Notes: generated by a model from the letters alone, not told the origin. DNA of 64,000 nt from Xiphophorus maculatus (GCF_002775205.1 NC_036460.1:2982056-3046055); one strand, 5' to 3'. Counted from the stretch's first letter, positions 1-12,295 are shown. Program-made: numbers and translations.

Positions 1-49
1 ATTAAATTTTCATCTTTTCAAGCTCAGAAATGTACTTGTTTTTTTGGGT

Positions 50-480
50 TTTTTTGCTAGAAAATTTCTGCGGGTGTAGCTGCGTTTCCTTTACAAATGT
101 GTGCAAACCTTTATTGATATTCCCCTGATGTCGGAAAAACAAATGTCACAATTGCGGTGTTTCCATTAAATAAGAAACGCAATTAAAATCACACACATTA
201 AAAAACACGCCGTGCCATCATCCTCCCACCACTTCCTGTTGTCTTCTTTGTGGTTTCCAGCAGTAGTAACATCCTGTTGTTAATCATGTGACTCCTCTGA
301 TGTGAAAAGAAGTGCTTCGATTGCAGTTTTGGGAACTACATCTATTTCAATGAGGCTGATTTAGCACAAAATCTGAAAAAAATGTGAGTTTTTATTTTTT
401 TTAGAAATTAGCGTGTTTCAATCAATCAAATGTATTTTTGTAATTTCAAACCTGCAGAATTTTATGATTAATTTAACGCA
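50..480. repeat. Interspersed repeat, copy 1
   Basis: It shares long similarity with 11825-12250 in the same orientation: AATTGCGGTGTTTCCATTAA, CTTCTTTGTGGTTTCCA, ATCATGTGACT. Its class is unknown. Confidence 0.6.
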
Positions 481-485
481 GGTTG

Positions 486-1196
486 TGTCACTAGTCATTG
501 AACGCTGAAGGTAGACTTTAACACACAGCACAGGCATGCAGTTGCCTCACATGTTGACACCTAATATTCAGGTTTTGGGGGTTTGAGGGAGCTCAGGGTC
601 TGTTTTACGTTAGTCAGCCGTGATCTGTGGCCTCCGGTGTCAGCGGCGCTCCCTGCCGTATTGATGGGTGAAAGGGTTATGACAGCAGAGAGAAAGCCTC
701 TCCTTCCCTGCCTTCATTCAGAGGGACATTAGGGTCATCAGAGCCCTCCCTTTCTTCCCCTCCACCAGCTCTGAATTCCCAAATGAACAACACATTCCTC
801 CCTCCCAGTCCTGTTTATGACATCCATCCTTTGAAGCCGCATGTGAGTTTTTTTGGGGTTTTTTGTGTACGTGCACGGCTGCATGAGTGTGTGTGCTGTC
901 TTCGAGTAAATTAACACCAAAGTTTCAGCGCCGCACACGTGCGCCGGAGCATCGCCTGCGATCGTGCACACCTGTGTGGATTTGATAAGGATGCACAGCT
1001 GTGTGGCAGCTGTGTCTCGCTTTGCAAAAATCAAGGCTATTTGGGTTGCAGAGAGGGTGGAGGAGAAAGCTGTGACTCATCCGCAAAACTTGGGATGCAC
1101 TCCTAAAAAATTACAGAGAAAGGGTGTTGAGACAAAGGAAAAAGTGTATGTTTTCTTTGTAATTAAAGTTGACCTAAAGAGGGTGGGGGTTTGTTG
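486..1196. other. Unique intergenic stretch
   Basis: Balanced composition, with pyrimidine-rich runs near 690-800. No supported coding frame. It could be regulatory DNA of a gene outside the window. Confidence 0.35.
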
Positions 1197-2210
1197 CGCT
1201 GCAAAAACACAAAATCTTACCAAATATTTTTTGGTCCAGTTTCAACTGCAAGTATCTTAGCATGCTTGAAATAAGACAAAAATGACATACAAGTAACTTT
1301 TCAGCAAGAGAGTGCAGCTTGTTTTAAGTCAATAACTCCTTAAAACTGATAAAAAGGTTCTAGTTCCACTGGCAGATTATTCGCTTAAAACATGAAAGAA
1401 ATGTCTTGCTATAAGTGAAATGATGGGCCAATATTGATTTTTAAATCAATATTAAAGGGCAGATATGCCAAATTCACATTCTGCACGTTTTTGTGTTTCA
1501 ATTTGGGTTTCTACTGATTCTAAAAACACAAAGTGCTTGAAAAACACACAGCCGTTTTTGGAGATAAATTTATGTTTTTTGGTGCCTTAAAAATGAGCCA
1601 TTAAAAAACCTTCAGATTTTAAAGTTACAAGTCAGCAGGCACAGCCCCGTTACCTGGCAACCCCAGCAGAGCTCCAGCACGTTTGGTCAGCTGGTTTTAT
1701 GTGCTGTACAACGGCTGCTGGAAAAGACAAATGTTTCATCGTTGAATTATGATTCGGAAACCACTTGCTGCATTCTTTTTGGCGGTGCAGAAGGCTACAC
1801 TAATGCTTTTGAAAGATGTACGTTTGTATAATAGTCCATCTGTTTCCATCCATTTTCAGGTGTGAGTGTCAACAATGAGTTGGGGGGCGTGGCCACAATG
1901 CAGCATATTTGGATTTAAAGTGACAAGGCGCCCTAAAACAGCTGAAAATAGGCAGAGATGAGCAGATTAAAATCTCATTATCTAAGAATGATTATGGTGC
2001 CAAAAATGTAATAAACACATTTTTTATAACCCATAGATCTATTCTAACCTGCTCAAGGAAGTATAATAAGTCACGTACTTAAGACAAGCTCCTATGTCTT
2101 GCTGAAAAGTTACTTAAAAGTCAGTTTTGTCTTCTTTCAAGTGTTCTAAGATGTTTTTAATAGAAACTAGACAAAAATATTTGGTAATATTTATGTGCTT
2201 TTGCAGGGTG
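1197..2210. mobile_element. Foldback-A interrupted by TTAA-B
   Basis: The left arm is GCTGCAAAAACACAAAATC to about 1454; the right arm resumes at about 2075 (ACTTAAGACAAGCTCC) and ends TTTTGCAGGGTG. The loop hosts TTAA-B. Confidence 0.75.
1455..2068. mobile_element. TTAA-B nested in Foldback-A
   Basis: It starts AGGGCAGATATGCC right after a TTAA and ends with GGAAGTATAATAAGTCAC near a second TTAA (2080-2083). It carries GTTACCTGGCAAC (1649-1661) and GGGGGCGTGGCC. Confidence 0.7.
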
Positions 2211-3757
2211 GGGAGGTGTAGCAGTGGCAGAGGTCAAAGCTAGCTGAGTCATTCCTTTACACCCATTTCCTGTGACTGGGCCATGTTGGGTGAAGTTCTG
2301 GGTTTGGTTTATGTAATCCTTCTGATGCACGCCCTTCCTACAGAGGCACGCATTGTTATGCATATGTATGTCGCATGAACTCATCAACCTGCTGTTTATT
2401 TCAATTTAAAATAAATCAGTGAGGCTATGTCAAAAACAGAAAGATAAGTCTAAATCAAACATCTTGTGTGTCAAAAATAAAAACCCACACCCCTTTGTAG
2501 TGAATAAAAGATATACTGTAATTCTGTGTTTGGTGATGGATTTAATAAGATTTAAACTGTCTAAATATTCTTCCTTACAATTTTTCCTGCATATTTATAT
2601 TGAATGTAGCCCTGCGGTCAATTCAACATGCAGAGGCCTCCGACTTTCCATGTAGGAGTTCTGACTTCAGGGGATGTTCCATTAATTTTTTCCAACTTGG
2701 GATTCGGAAAAAAATCATATCTTCCCCCGTTTGGAGTTGCCAGCTAAAATATTTTTGGGAGTGATCACTTTAATGGGGGAAAAAGAGCAATAAAAATGTC
2801 AACTTCCTGTTTGCAGGCATGCTAACAACAGCCACTGCACAACTTGCTGCTACTTTTAAATTTGCAGTGAAAACAACTGAGAGTCCAAATGATAAAAAGA
2901 TCTTTCCACTGATATCTCCATCATCCAGATTGCAGAAATAAAAATAAAGTTATCAAGTGTTTGCTGAGGGAATTAACTTTGATCTGATTAAAAATCCAAA
3001 TTATGATTTGAAAACTTACCAAATGAAAAACCAGAACATCATGGTGTAAAATAAGGCATTTAACTGAGAAGCAAGTTCAAACGAGGTAGAAATAAAATGA
3101 GTTAAAATCAAATTAGATTCAAACAAGTGAAATTAACTTTGATTCACTAAATTAATTCTGATTTCTTTCACTAGAGTTGATAGTTTCAACATTTTGCTGT
3201 TTGAGTTTTGCTGGAAGGAGATGAAGATCTGTGGCACAGACTAACAGTTGTCTTAATTAGTTAGCATTAGCTTCAGCTAGTTTTTTATGTGCTTAGCAAT
3301 TTAGCATTTGCAGAGCTAAGAGTCATGTTTAGCCAACAAGTGGTTACTGAACCTAACTGTTTGATTAGCAGTGTCTACCCTTAGTAGTAAATTCAGCTGA
3401 TTTTATTGCCATTGCAATCATGGCGGCCATTTTCAAAAATCAAAACATTATTAGTAATTGTCTGATTTTCATCTTTAGAAATGGCGGCCATCTTGTGGCT
3501 AACAGGTTTTCTGTTGTTGTTGTTGTTGTTTTTAACAAAGCAAACCCCTGGGAACAATAAATGGTATTTCTATTGTATTCTAGTCTGTCCTAACTGGAAA
3601 AACGTGGAATTTTGAAAAGGAAAACGGAGCAATATTGCCACAACATTGATTTATAACCGTCAACTTTTATGACAAACAGTGGTTAGCCAGAGAATTATCA
3701 CTAAAAAAAAACTACCAAATGGATCAGGCAGTTGTTTCTGGATGGCTCACAAAAAAC

Positions 3758-3794
<37 letters not shown>

Positions 3795-4680
3795 TAGCAT
3801 TAGCCCATGTAACAGCAGTGTTTTTCTGAAATAAGTGATGGTGGATACAGAAAGAGGGAACAATCCTCCGTGCGTCAGGGAAAAGGCACGCTTTGGTCTG
3901 GCATTCAGAATCCTGAAGGCATGATTTGTAGCCGTAACTGAATGTTTTGCTAATGTGGTTTTGCTGCTTTAATTTAGATCAATCATCTTAAATACTTTCT
4001 CAACCACTGATTTTCATCATGCTTATTTTCCGTATGTAATAGTTTTGCTTTCGGGTTCTTTTTCCTGCGCTTCAAGGCTTCGAACAGATAAATCAGACTT
4101 GACAACAGCTTCCACATGGATTTTAAAAAAGGAGGGAATGGTAAAACAAAACCTGGATTTTGACAGTATAATTAACTCACTAATTAGCTTTTTCCCTTTA
4201 AAACCAGAGTCAGTTAAGTTGGATGTTTGCCACTGTGGTCCAGTGAAACAAAAAAGGGTGATATCTGTTTCTTTTTTTTTGTAGTAACACCTGAAGAACA
4301 GATGTTTCATCACCTCGTGTGGTCCTCGTTTTCGCCGCACCTACGCGTAGATCTGGAGCTTTCTCCTCAGCCTGGCCACCCAGGAGAGCAGGATATGAAC
4401 TAATACTTTACAGTAAGGAACTCCACTCCCTAGAGATAAAAAAAACCGAGGCGCCCGGTGATGAGTCTGGAAGGTACCCAAAGGTCTACCAACAGTCAGT
4501 GCTAACCTGCAGGAAAGTCCACCAGCAAAAGCAACAGGAAAAGGAAACTCTCCCCCCACAACATCCTGGATGTATTTGTGCTCCACAGCTAGTACTGGCA
4601 CGCTTCGTTTAGGACACAAAAGCATCTGCGTTCCAGTTTCTCCAAGTGTGAAATTATTTGGCGGTTGGGAAAATAATGGC
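2211..4680. other. Intergenic, no gene recognised
   Basis: No family-like frame. A (CAT)10 microsatellite lies at 3761-3790 and a short GTT run near 3513-3531. Confidence 0.4.
3761..3790. repeat. (CAT)10 microsatellite
   Basis: Ten perfect trinucleotide units in non-coding DNA. Confidence 0.9.
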
Positions 4681-5170
4681 TTCAAAAACACAAAATCTTA
4701 CCAAGTATTTTTGTCTAGTTTCTGGTGCAAATGTTTTAACTTGAAATCAGATTAAACTGACATGCAAGTGACTTTTCAGCAAGATATAGTAGCTAATTTC
4801 TTAATATTAAAACACTTACAACATGAGAAAAATGTCTTGGTATAAGTAAAATAATCTACCAGTGAATCATTGATTAAAACAAGCTCCAGTATCCTGCTGA
4901 TTAGTTGGGATTAGTTATTTTCATAAACATTGACTTTTTAAAAATAAACATTAAGGAATTATTGTCTTATTATTATTGTATTTTCATCAATTCAGATGAA
5001 ACAAAAACGTTTTTATCAATATTAAGGAATTATTTACTTAAAACAAGCTCCTATATCTTACTGAAATTTTGATTTAAAAGTAAGTTTTGTCTTATTTCAA
5101 GTGTAATAAAATATTTGTGATGGAAACCAGACCAAAAATAGTTGGTCACATTTTGTGTTTTACACATGCA
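4681..5170. mobile_element. Foldback-A copy with a duplicated loop
   Basis: From CAAAAACACAAAATCTTACC to TTTTGTGTTTTACA. The AATATTAAGGAATTATT loop segment occurs more than once, making it longer than usual. Confidence 0.65.
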
Positions 5171-5305
5171 GTTGAAGAATTGTATGTTTGTACGCAAACA
5201 AATTTTTTAATGTAGATTTTGTTCCTGTAAAATGTTTGATTCTGAGATTTTTGCTTTTCTTACTTAAAAACGTTGAGACTTTCATTCTACAAATTCCTTC
5301 GGTAT

Positions 5306-6186
5306 AACGCAAAAACTAAAAATGTTACCGAGTATTTTTAGTCTAGTTTTAAGTGCAAACATCTTAATACACTTCAGATTAGGGACGGACAAAATGGCTG
5401 AAAAATGGATTACAATACAAGCATTTCAAATCAGTCGATATCAATAAATATTTATTAATTTTTTTGTTTTAAATATCTGAAATACTGCCAAACCTTTCCT
5501 GTTTTATCCACAGTTTTCACTCCACACCGTTGTTTTTTTACTTTTAAGAGGCACAGTGGGGAAACATTAAACTGCTTCTGCGTCAGTTACTCAACAGGCT
5601 GTTGCTAGGTAACCAAAGAGTGAGTGAGTTGCTAGGTAACCAAAGAGTGAGTGAATTAGTTGGTGTCAACCAACCTAGTTTATCTATCTAGCCATGAGAG
5701 GCTGAGCTGCTAAAGTACATCTACCGGTTCTGAATCGGAGTTCAGTGGATATTCTATGTATTGAATATTCTATCAGATCTATTACATATTGATATTGATC
5801 ACACTGTCTATCGCTATAGATATTGTGATTGATTTATTGCCCAGTCCTACTTGAAATAAGACAAAACTAACCTACAGGTAAGTTTTCAGGAAATATAAGA
5901 GCTTGTTTTAAGTTACCAATTCCTTAATATTGATGAAAAAATAACTAGTTTTACTGTCAGATTTTTTCCCCACTTATAGCAAGACATTTTCCCCATGTTC
6001 TAAGTGAAACAATCTTCCATATTTTCATCACTATTAAGGAATTACTAACTTAAAACAAGATCCATATTTTGCTGAAAACTTACTTACACTGTAAGTTAAT
6101 ACACTTGAAAAATGACAAAACTAAGACATTGTCACTGGAAACTGGACAAACATAATTAGTAAAATGTCGTGTTTTGTTGTGTAAAG
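5306..6186. mobile_element. Foldback-A split by a hAT-like insert
   Basis: The left arm breaks at about 5384 and resumes at about 5850 (TTGAAATAAGAC). The insert opens ATTAGGGACGGACAAAATGG and closes TTATTGCCCAGTCCTA, the 'GGGCTGGGC' end pattern of common fish hAT MITEs. Confidence 0.6.
5601..5640. repeat. Two X-box-like motifs in a 27-bp tandem repeat
   Basis: GTTGCTAGGTAAC occurs at 5601-5613 and 5628-5640, each followed by CAAAGAGTGAGTGA. It lies inside the hAT-like insert. Confidence 0.7.
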
Positions 6187-6876
6187 CTTGTTTCGAACCC
6201 TAGTCTGGCCTGCTGATGTCTCACCACTTCGTATTTGAGCTTCTCACACTATTTCAGACGATTTTTCCTGCCATCGTTCTCTCAATAACCTAACCTCTAA
6301 GCTGCCTGCAGGGTCGTATTTTTCTTTCATGTCCTACAGTCATGAAATGGTCAGAGTGTGTCGAACCAGACAGCCTGAGTCACTCATGATGCTGTGTTTG
6401 CTTTTTGTGGGAAATCTTGACCATGTGTCGTTCATTGGTCATAAACAGGAGAAACAGAGGCTGTGAAGTCAAATAAACTGGCCGCAACATGTCGCCGCTA
6501 CCGTCAACTGCTAAACGGGGAAAAAAAACAACATGCCAGATGAAAGGAGAGCAGCTTCTCTGCAGACTCAAGGTGGGCGTTTCTAAAGAGCAAACACTGA
6601 TTGGATTGTTCCAGCAGCTGAAATCTGGCAGAAATCACTCATCTGCAGTGGCTGCAATAAAAAGTTAAGGTTATGGATACACTTTATTTGTCTCATGGCA
6701 AGTGTAAGAGACTTTAGTTTTGTACTTGTGTATATTTTTATCTCGTTTTTGTTCCTTTTCAACTACTTATTTCAGTCTTATATTATTTCAATAACCAAAA
6801 CTGACTTTGTTTTAAACGTAATGGTAAAGTATCAACATTTAGGCCTCCTTATAAGCCTCTAGATATTCAAACAGTA

Positions 6877-7115
6877 CAACAAAGTATTAGGGGAAAACTA
6901 ACAAAATAAAATGTAAAAAATATTACGAGAATGAAGTCGAAATAATAAAAGAATAAAGTCATGGTTTTATGAGAATAAAGGCTTCATATTATGACTTTAT
7001 TCTTACAATATTAAGACATTTTGCTCATATTATTACAACTCATATTAGGAATTTATTTTTGTAATCCTATGACTTTATACTTTTTCTTAGTATGGTCCTA
7101 ATACTTTGTCATAAA
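6877..7115. mobile_element. Family-C MITE
   Basis: Inverted ends ACAAAGTATTAGG and CCTAATACTTTGT enclose a self-complementary GAATAAAGTCATAAT-type array. A related right end is at about 7530-7562 (ACCCTAATCCTTCGTCGTA), closing a second unit from about 7360. Confidence 0.6.
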
Positions 7116-7189
7116 ACAGTGTTATTTACACTGATGCTTTTGTTTTGAAATGTAACCAGACATTCTCTGGTGTATGCCAAAAAACTCCA

Positions 7190-7562
7190 AAAGTTTAAAG
7201 TTTGTGAGAGAAAAAAAAGAGAGATTAATTTCATATATTTTCTAGAAAGTACTTGGAGATGTTTGACTTTTAGAAATGTTCTGAGTTTCAGAAATCAAAA
7301 ATGTCCATCCTTTTGAGCTCAGAAATTTCCAAGTTGTTTCTAGAAAAGTTCAAAAGTTTAAATAATACAAGAATAAAGTCGTAATATTACGACTTTATTC
7401 TTGTGACTTTATTCATATATTATTACAACTTTATATTTGCATTATTTCGACATTATTCTCATATTACATTATTTTTGTAAAATTCTGTATTTATTTTCGC
7501 AATACTATTACTTTATTTTTTATTTTATTTTGTTAGTGTTACCCTAATCCTTCGTCGTACCT
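7190..7562. repeat. AGAAATTT tract and second Family-C unit
   Basis: 7190-7350 has CAGAAATTTCC / TTTCTAGAAA motifs. 7360-7562 is an AATAAAGTCGTAATATTACG palindromic array ending in the C-family terminus. Confidence 0.45.
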
Positions 7563-7653
7563 AAAATCCCACCGCAAAATAGTGTTATTTATGTTGATGC
7601 TTTTATTCTGAAATGTAACCGGACGTTCTCTGTTTAGAAAGGCGGTAAGAGAA

Positions 7654-7686
7654 GTTAGCTTGTCCGCTAATGTCGGACAAGCTAAC
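7654..7686. repeat. Perfect 13-bp hairpin
   Basis: Arms GTTAGCTTGTCCG (7654-7666) and CGGACAAGCTAAC (7674-7686) enclose a 7-nt loop. There is no following T run and no evidence of a function. Confidence 0.8.
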
Positions 7687-8379
7687 ACGATCTGCCTGCC
7701 GTTATTATATCTACGTTTAAATTACCCACAAGTGTTCCTACACCCTTTGTTACAACAGCAAGAGCAAAAACATAAAATAAAAGTTTGATGTCGTATGAGA
7801 GAGCTAGCAGTATTTAAAAAGAGAAAGAATCGAATGACAGACGCAGGCGCACAGTTCACTGCGGCTCTGCTTACGTGCCGCTGTCACTGATAAATAATCC
7901 TCCTGATTGATGGGCTCAGCCGGTGGACGGGTCTGCCTCTCTAGCATGCTAGCACAGCTGTAGGATGTGGGAGTGACAGAGTTTACCTCCAGGTGAGGTT
8001 AACACAGCTTTAGAGAAGCACTGAATACAAAACTATCAATCAAGAGCCTGTAAATGTTGGAGCTGAAAAGGATAGAAAGAACATCTTGGGTTACACAACA
8101 GCGGCCACCCATGACGCAGCTTTTTATTGCTTTCTGGCAAAAATAAATAAATCACAAATTAATCCAAAAATTACTGACACTTCCATCTGATCTAACATCG
8201 TAAATCATAATGGATACAAAGTGCTGCCAAAAAGTGTAAAAACCTCTCTAACTTTCATTTAATGCATTTTATTGGGATTTTATGTGATGGAACAACACAA
8301 GTAGCGTATACAGATGCCTTTTTGGCTAACTTTTGAATATTTTGTACTATGTATTGTACATTTTGAAATACATAAACAA
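7687..8379. other. Intergenic, no gene recognised
   Basis: No coding frame or repeat boundary that I can support. Composition is mixed, with a GC-richer part at 7840-8000. Confidence 0.35.
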
Positions 8380-8500
8380 TAACGCCAACAAGCATGCAGA
8401 TGATGAAAAGGAGAGGACTTAGGATGGAACCTTGAGGAACTCCACAGATAATTTTATTCAGCCTAGATGTGCAGTTACCTATGGACACAGAAAAGGGTAT
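8380..8500 (-). mobile_element. L2-type LINE reverse-transcriptase fragment
   Basis: The minus strand reads SVSIGNCTSRLNKIICGVPQG then SILSPLLFIICML. GVPQGS..SPLLF is the conserved RT block of L2-clade and related non-LTR elements. Only about 40 codons remain, so it is a decayed fragment. Confidence 0.7.
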
Positions 8501-8558
8501 TTTTTTTAAAGGTTTTTTCTTTTTTTTACAGTGAAACACCACAAAACCACCATCATTT

Positions 8559-8934
8559 CACTGCAAAACAGAATCCTACCAAGTATTTTTGGTTTCTAGT
8601 TCAAGTATCTTACTACACGTGATATAAGACAAAACTTACATACAAATAACTTTTCAGCAAGATACAGTAACTGTTTGAAATCAATAATTTCTTAGTACTT
8701 ATTCCACTCGCAGATTATTTGACTTATAACAAAATGTCTAGTTGTAAGTGAAATAATCTTCTAATGAAACCAGTACTTTCTTCATCAATATTAAAAAATT
8801 ATTGACTTATAATAGGTTAGTATTTCTTACTGAAAATTATTTGTAAGTTAGTTTTGCTTTATTTCAAGTGTACTAAGATATTTACACTAGAAACAAGAGT
8901 ACAATATTTGGTAAGATTTTGTGTTTTTGCAGTG
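8559..8934. mobile_element. Foldback-A, full length
   Basis: CACTGCAAAACAGAATCC to TTTTGTGTTTTTGCAGTG, 376 bp. The arms pair across a short loop. Confidence 0.85.
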
Positions 8935-9136
8935 CTGTCCGTACAACATGTTTAATGTTGTCCTTACACTGCAAAAACACAAAAACGTAGCAAGAATTTT
9001 TAGTCTCATTTCTATTGCAAGTATCTTATGACACTTGAAATAAGACAAAACTAACTGACCAAGAATCCTTTCAGCAAGATAAAGATAAAAAGTAAATTTT
9101 TAAGTTTTTAAGTAAATAATTCATTAATATTGACAT

Positions 9137-9250
9137 CTTCATGGCAGGAGTGGCCATGAAGATGGATCATGTTACCAGGTGGGAGGATGAATAGGTGGGA
9201 ACCAAACACTGAACCTTGGGGAACACCCTGGTGTAGAGGGGCTACAGTTT
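9137..9250 (-). mobile_element. Second LINE reverse-transcriptase fragment
   Basis: The minus strand reads LHQGVPQGSVFGSHLFIL then PPGNMIHLHG, again the GVPQGS..LF RT block followed by a decayed PLGxIIRxHG-like stretch. It lies inside the Foldback-A at 8967-9740. Confidence 0.6.
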
Positions 9251-9289
9251 ACATAGATAAACTGTTACCAGTTTATGAGGTTGTACTAA

Positions 9290-9517
9290 TATGGAGCTAA
9301 ATTGGGGCCATAAAATTTGTTCAAAAGAAAAAAAGAATCGAAACTTTAAAATTATTTTGAAACAGGAAAAAAAAAATGATCAGAAAAGTAGTTTTGAAAA
9401 TTTTTCTCAGTTTCCAAACTTTTTTTTTGTTTCATTCTTTTCAGTTTCAAAATAATTTTCAGATAAATTTTTTTTTCTTCTTTTGATTAAACTTCATGGC
9501 CACAATGTAGCTCCATA
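9290..9517. mobile_element. Small MITE with long inverted repeats
   Basis: ATGGAGCTAAATTGGGGCC at the left matches the inverse of GGCCACAATGTAGCTCCAT at the right. The match continues inward for about 80 bp through AAAAGAAAAAAA-type sequence. About 228 bp, inside Foldback-A. Confidence 0.6.
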
Positions 9518-10032
9518 AACTAAAACAAAGACAGTAGTTTGAAATATAAAAGTTCTAGTTCCACTGGCTTATTATAAGTGCCAACAGAACTAGAACTTTT
9601 TCATCAATATTAAGGAATTACTGACTGAAACCAAGCTCCTATCTCTTTCTGAAAAGTAATTTTTAATTTGGTTTTGTCTTATTTCACGTTTACTTAGATA
9701 TTTGCAAAAATATCTTGTAAAATTTTGTGTTTTTGCTGTGAATTTCTAGATTAAGATTAAACTACACGCAATTGGACTCTACTTACTAATTAGACAACTT
9801 TAAAAGGAAGTTGGTTGGACTAGATTTTATTAGAGGAATCTGGTTAAATGCATGCTGCACTTTTTTTTTTAGATCGGTCTGTCTCAGGGATTCCCAACTC
9901 CAGTTCTTTGATTCTCCAACACACCTGAATTAAATGGCTGAATTCATTCGTTCAGCTTTGTTGACGCCGTGTAACGAGCCGTTCATTTGATTCATGTTCT
10001 CATAAAATTCTGACAAAATACATCGAGGTGTG

Positions 10033-10214
10033 GGCGTGCCGTGGTGGCGTAGTGGTTAGCGCGACCCATATTTGGAGGCCTTGAGTCCTCGACGCGGCCG
10101 TCGCGGGTTCGACTCCCGGACCTGACGACATTTGCCGCATGTCTTTCCCCGTTTCCTGTCAGCCTACTATCATATAAGGGACTCTAGAGCCCAACCCTGG
10201 AGGGATAAAAAAAA
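10033..10214 (+). mobile_element. tRNA-derived SINE, full length
   Basis: The tRNA-like head has a GTGGCGTAGTGG A box and a GGTTCGACTCC B box, then a short body and an A-rich tail. An 18-bp target duplication ending ATACATCGAGGTGTG flanks it (10015-10032 and 10215-10232). Confidence 0.85.
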
Positions 10215-10232
10215 AAAATACATCGAGGTGTG

Positions 10233-11522
10233 TGATTGTAATGTGACAAATTGTAGAAAAGTTCCACACTTTTTGGAAGGGAGTGTACAAGCGGTTCTGG
10301 AAAACAATGTGAGATCATTGGAAATGTTTGCTATTCTTGGATTAATTCGGGTGTTTGTTGTCGCAGGGAAATGAAGAGTTGCATCGTGGGTGGCCGCTGT
10401 CTATTAATACATCCCGGATGTCACCATCTTTCTTTCCTTGTGCCCACACACGTCAACCTTTTCAACTTGAACGTTCACAGCCTCTTGATTCATGGCGTCT
10501 ATTTCACATCTTCCAGTTCCGTCTATCTGTTGTCCTTCGTAAAAGTTTCTGTCGCTCTCTCTCCAACCGCACAGGCATGGGTTTGTTTGCCTGAATTTCT
10601 CATTTCCTGTTTGGGGCGTGTATCCCATCCCTTGCTCTTGTGCCCAGCATACATCAAACACCAAACTGCTGCTGGAAAAAAAGGAGAAGAAGAAAGAAAA
10701 AGGGAGGCAGGGGATATGCTAAAGGCATATAGCTCTGAGAATGATGGCTAAATAAGATGTGAAGGTGAGTGGTGGATCGGAAAATCTTGACCGATGACAC
10801 GCGGAAAAACCCCCCAAAAGAAAGTGGAAAAAAGGAGGTTGTAAATGCAAGGTGGTTATTTACTTAGAAAGTCCAAATAAGGCAAAAAAAAAATCCTCAG
10901 AAAGATGAGCTCATCCTGCAAGATGGCTTTTTTATCCTTATCTAACTTTTGAGGAATGTGAGCTGATTTCACTTCCCATTGTAATCTGCTTTTATTTCGT
11001 GTAATTATCTGTTCAGCCGGTTCTTTTTTTAAATTTCCTGTGGTGCCAGTCAGTTGAATGAGAGAGCTGCTTGAAGTTAAACAGCCCAGAAACTTTGTCC
11101 TCCGGTCTGCTTCACATTTTCACCACGAAGAATCAATTACAGTCAGGCTGTGTGTGGGCTCAGAATCAAATATGGAGTCATGGTTTAAGAGGCTAACATA
11201 ATTATTCTTACTTTATTAGTTCAAGAGTCCTACTTGACTACTTCTTGGGGAGAAAAATAGATTTTTAAAGCATTTAATCATGCTAGTGACTAAATAAACT
11301 GAATGAAATCTACTTGAATTGATTTATAAGAAATGTATTAAAATGTAGAATAATATGCAGTTATGTGTCTAAATAAACTGAATTATAAAGTGCTGGTTTT
11401 GAATAAATTTATAGTGCTGGATCATAAGTTTACATGCAACAAATACATTTTTTTTTCTAACTATCTGAAGTTAATTCAAACTAAACTTCTCTTGTTTTCA
11501 GTTAGTTAAAATCACCAAAATT
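10233..11522. other. Intergenic, no gene recognised
   Basis: Unique-looking and moderately GC-rich to about 10760, then AT-rich. A 126-codon frame at 10371-10751 has no family resemblance. It could contain regulatory elements. Confidence 0.35.
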
Positions 11523-11533
11523 ATCTCTATTTG

Positions 11534-11702
11534 GAGGCCTTGAGTCCTCGACGCGGCCGTCGCGGGTTCGACTCCCGGACCCGACGACATTTGCCGCATG
11601 TCTTCCCCCCTCTTCGTCCCCGTTTCCTGTCAGCCTACTGTCATATAAGGGAGACTAGAGCCCACAAAAGACCCCCTGGAGGGGTAAAAAAAAAAAAAAA
11701 AA
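11534..11702 (+). mobile_element. tRNA-derived SINE, 5'-truncated
   Basis: Same family as the SINE at 10033, beginning within the head and keeping the B box, body and poly(A). An 11-bp target duplication ATCTCTATTTG lies at 11523-11533 and 11703-11713. The 5' junction shares ATTTG with the SINE itself. Confidence 0.85.
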
Positions 11703-11824
11703 ATCTCTATTTGCTAATTGCCAGAAAACCTTGCAAAAGGATTTTTTATAGAGATTATTATCAGGGATAATTTTCTTTTAAACTGTATGACTGGGGACAA
11801 ACCTCTACTCTAATAAAGTGACTA

Positions 11825-12250
11825 GTTGTCCATCACAAATGTGCGCAAAACTTTGTCAATATTCCGGTGAAATAAACACAATTGCACAATTGCGGTGTTC
11901 CCATTAAACAGGAAATGCAATTAAAAATCACATAGAAATAAGTTCACACAAGAAATTATTAAAAAACATGAAGCTCCATCATTCTCCAACTACTTCCTGT
12001 CGTCTTCTTCTTTGTGGTTTCCACCAGTGGCAACACCCGGTTGTTTATCATGTGACTTCTGTAATGCGAAAAAAAGGTGTTTCCATTGCATTTTTGAAAA
12101 AAAACAACAAAAAACTCCTCAACCTACTGCCAATTTTTTTTAAATCTAAAAATGTACGTTTTTTACGAAATTGCTGTGTTTCCTTTAGGCAAATTTATTT
12201 CCGAAATGTCAAATTGTGCAATTATATGGTCAATAGAAATACGTTTGAGT
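11825..12250. repeat. Interspersed repeat, copy 2
   Basis: Second copy of the repeat at 50-480 (CAATTGCGGTGTTCCCATTAA, ACTTCCTGTCGTCTTC, ATCATGTGACTTCTG). Confidence 0.6.
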
Positions 12251-12295
12251 TAATTGGTTACGCAAGAACATTGAATTTGCTGTCTATTCACCTGT

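Larger units (their letters stand above)
8967..9740. mobile_element. Foldback-A carrying other insertions
   Basis: CACTGCAAAAACACAAAAACG follows TA (8965-8966); right end TTTTGTGTTTTTGCTGTG. The arms break near 9136 and resume near 9545. Confidence 0.7.

Noticed and set aside
10371-10751. 126-codon plus-strand frame
   Set aside because: Low-complexity end, no recognisable domain, no promoter or splice support.
10033-11702. Possible tRNA genes at the A/B-box sequences near 10.05 and 11.55 kb, and inverted ones near 17.05 and 51.62 kb
   Set aside because: They have SINE bodies, tails and, in three cases, target duplications, and do not fold as complete tRNAs.
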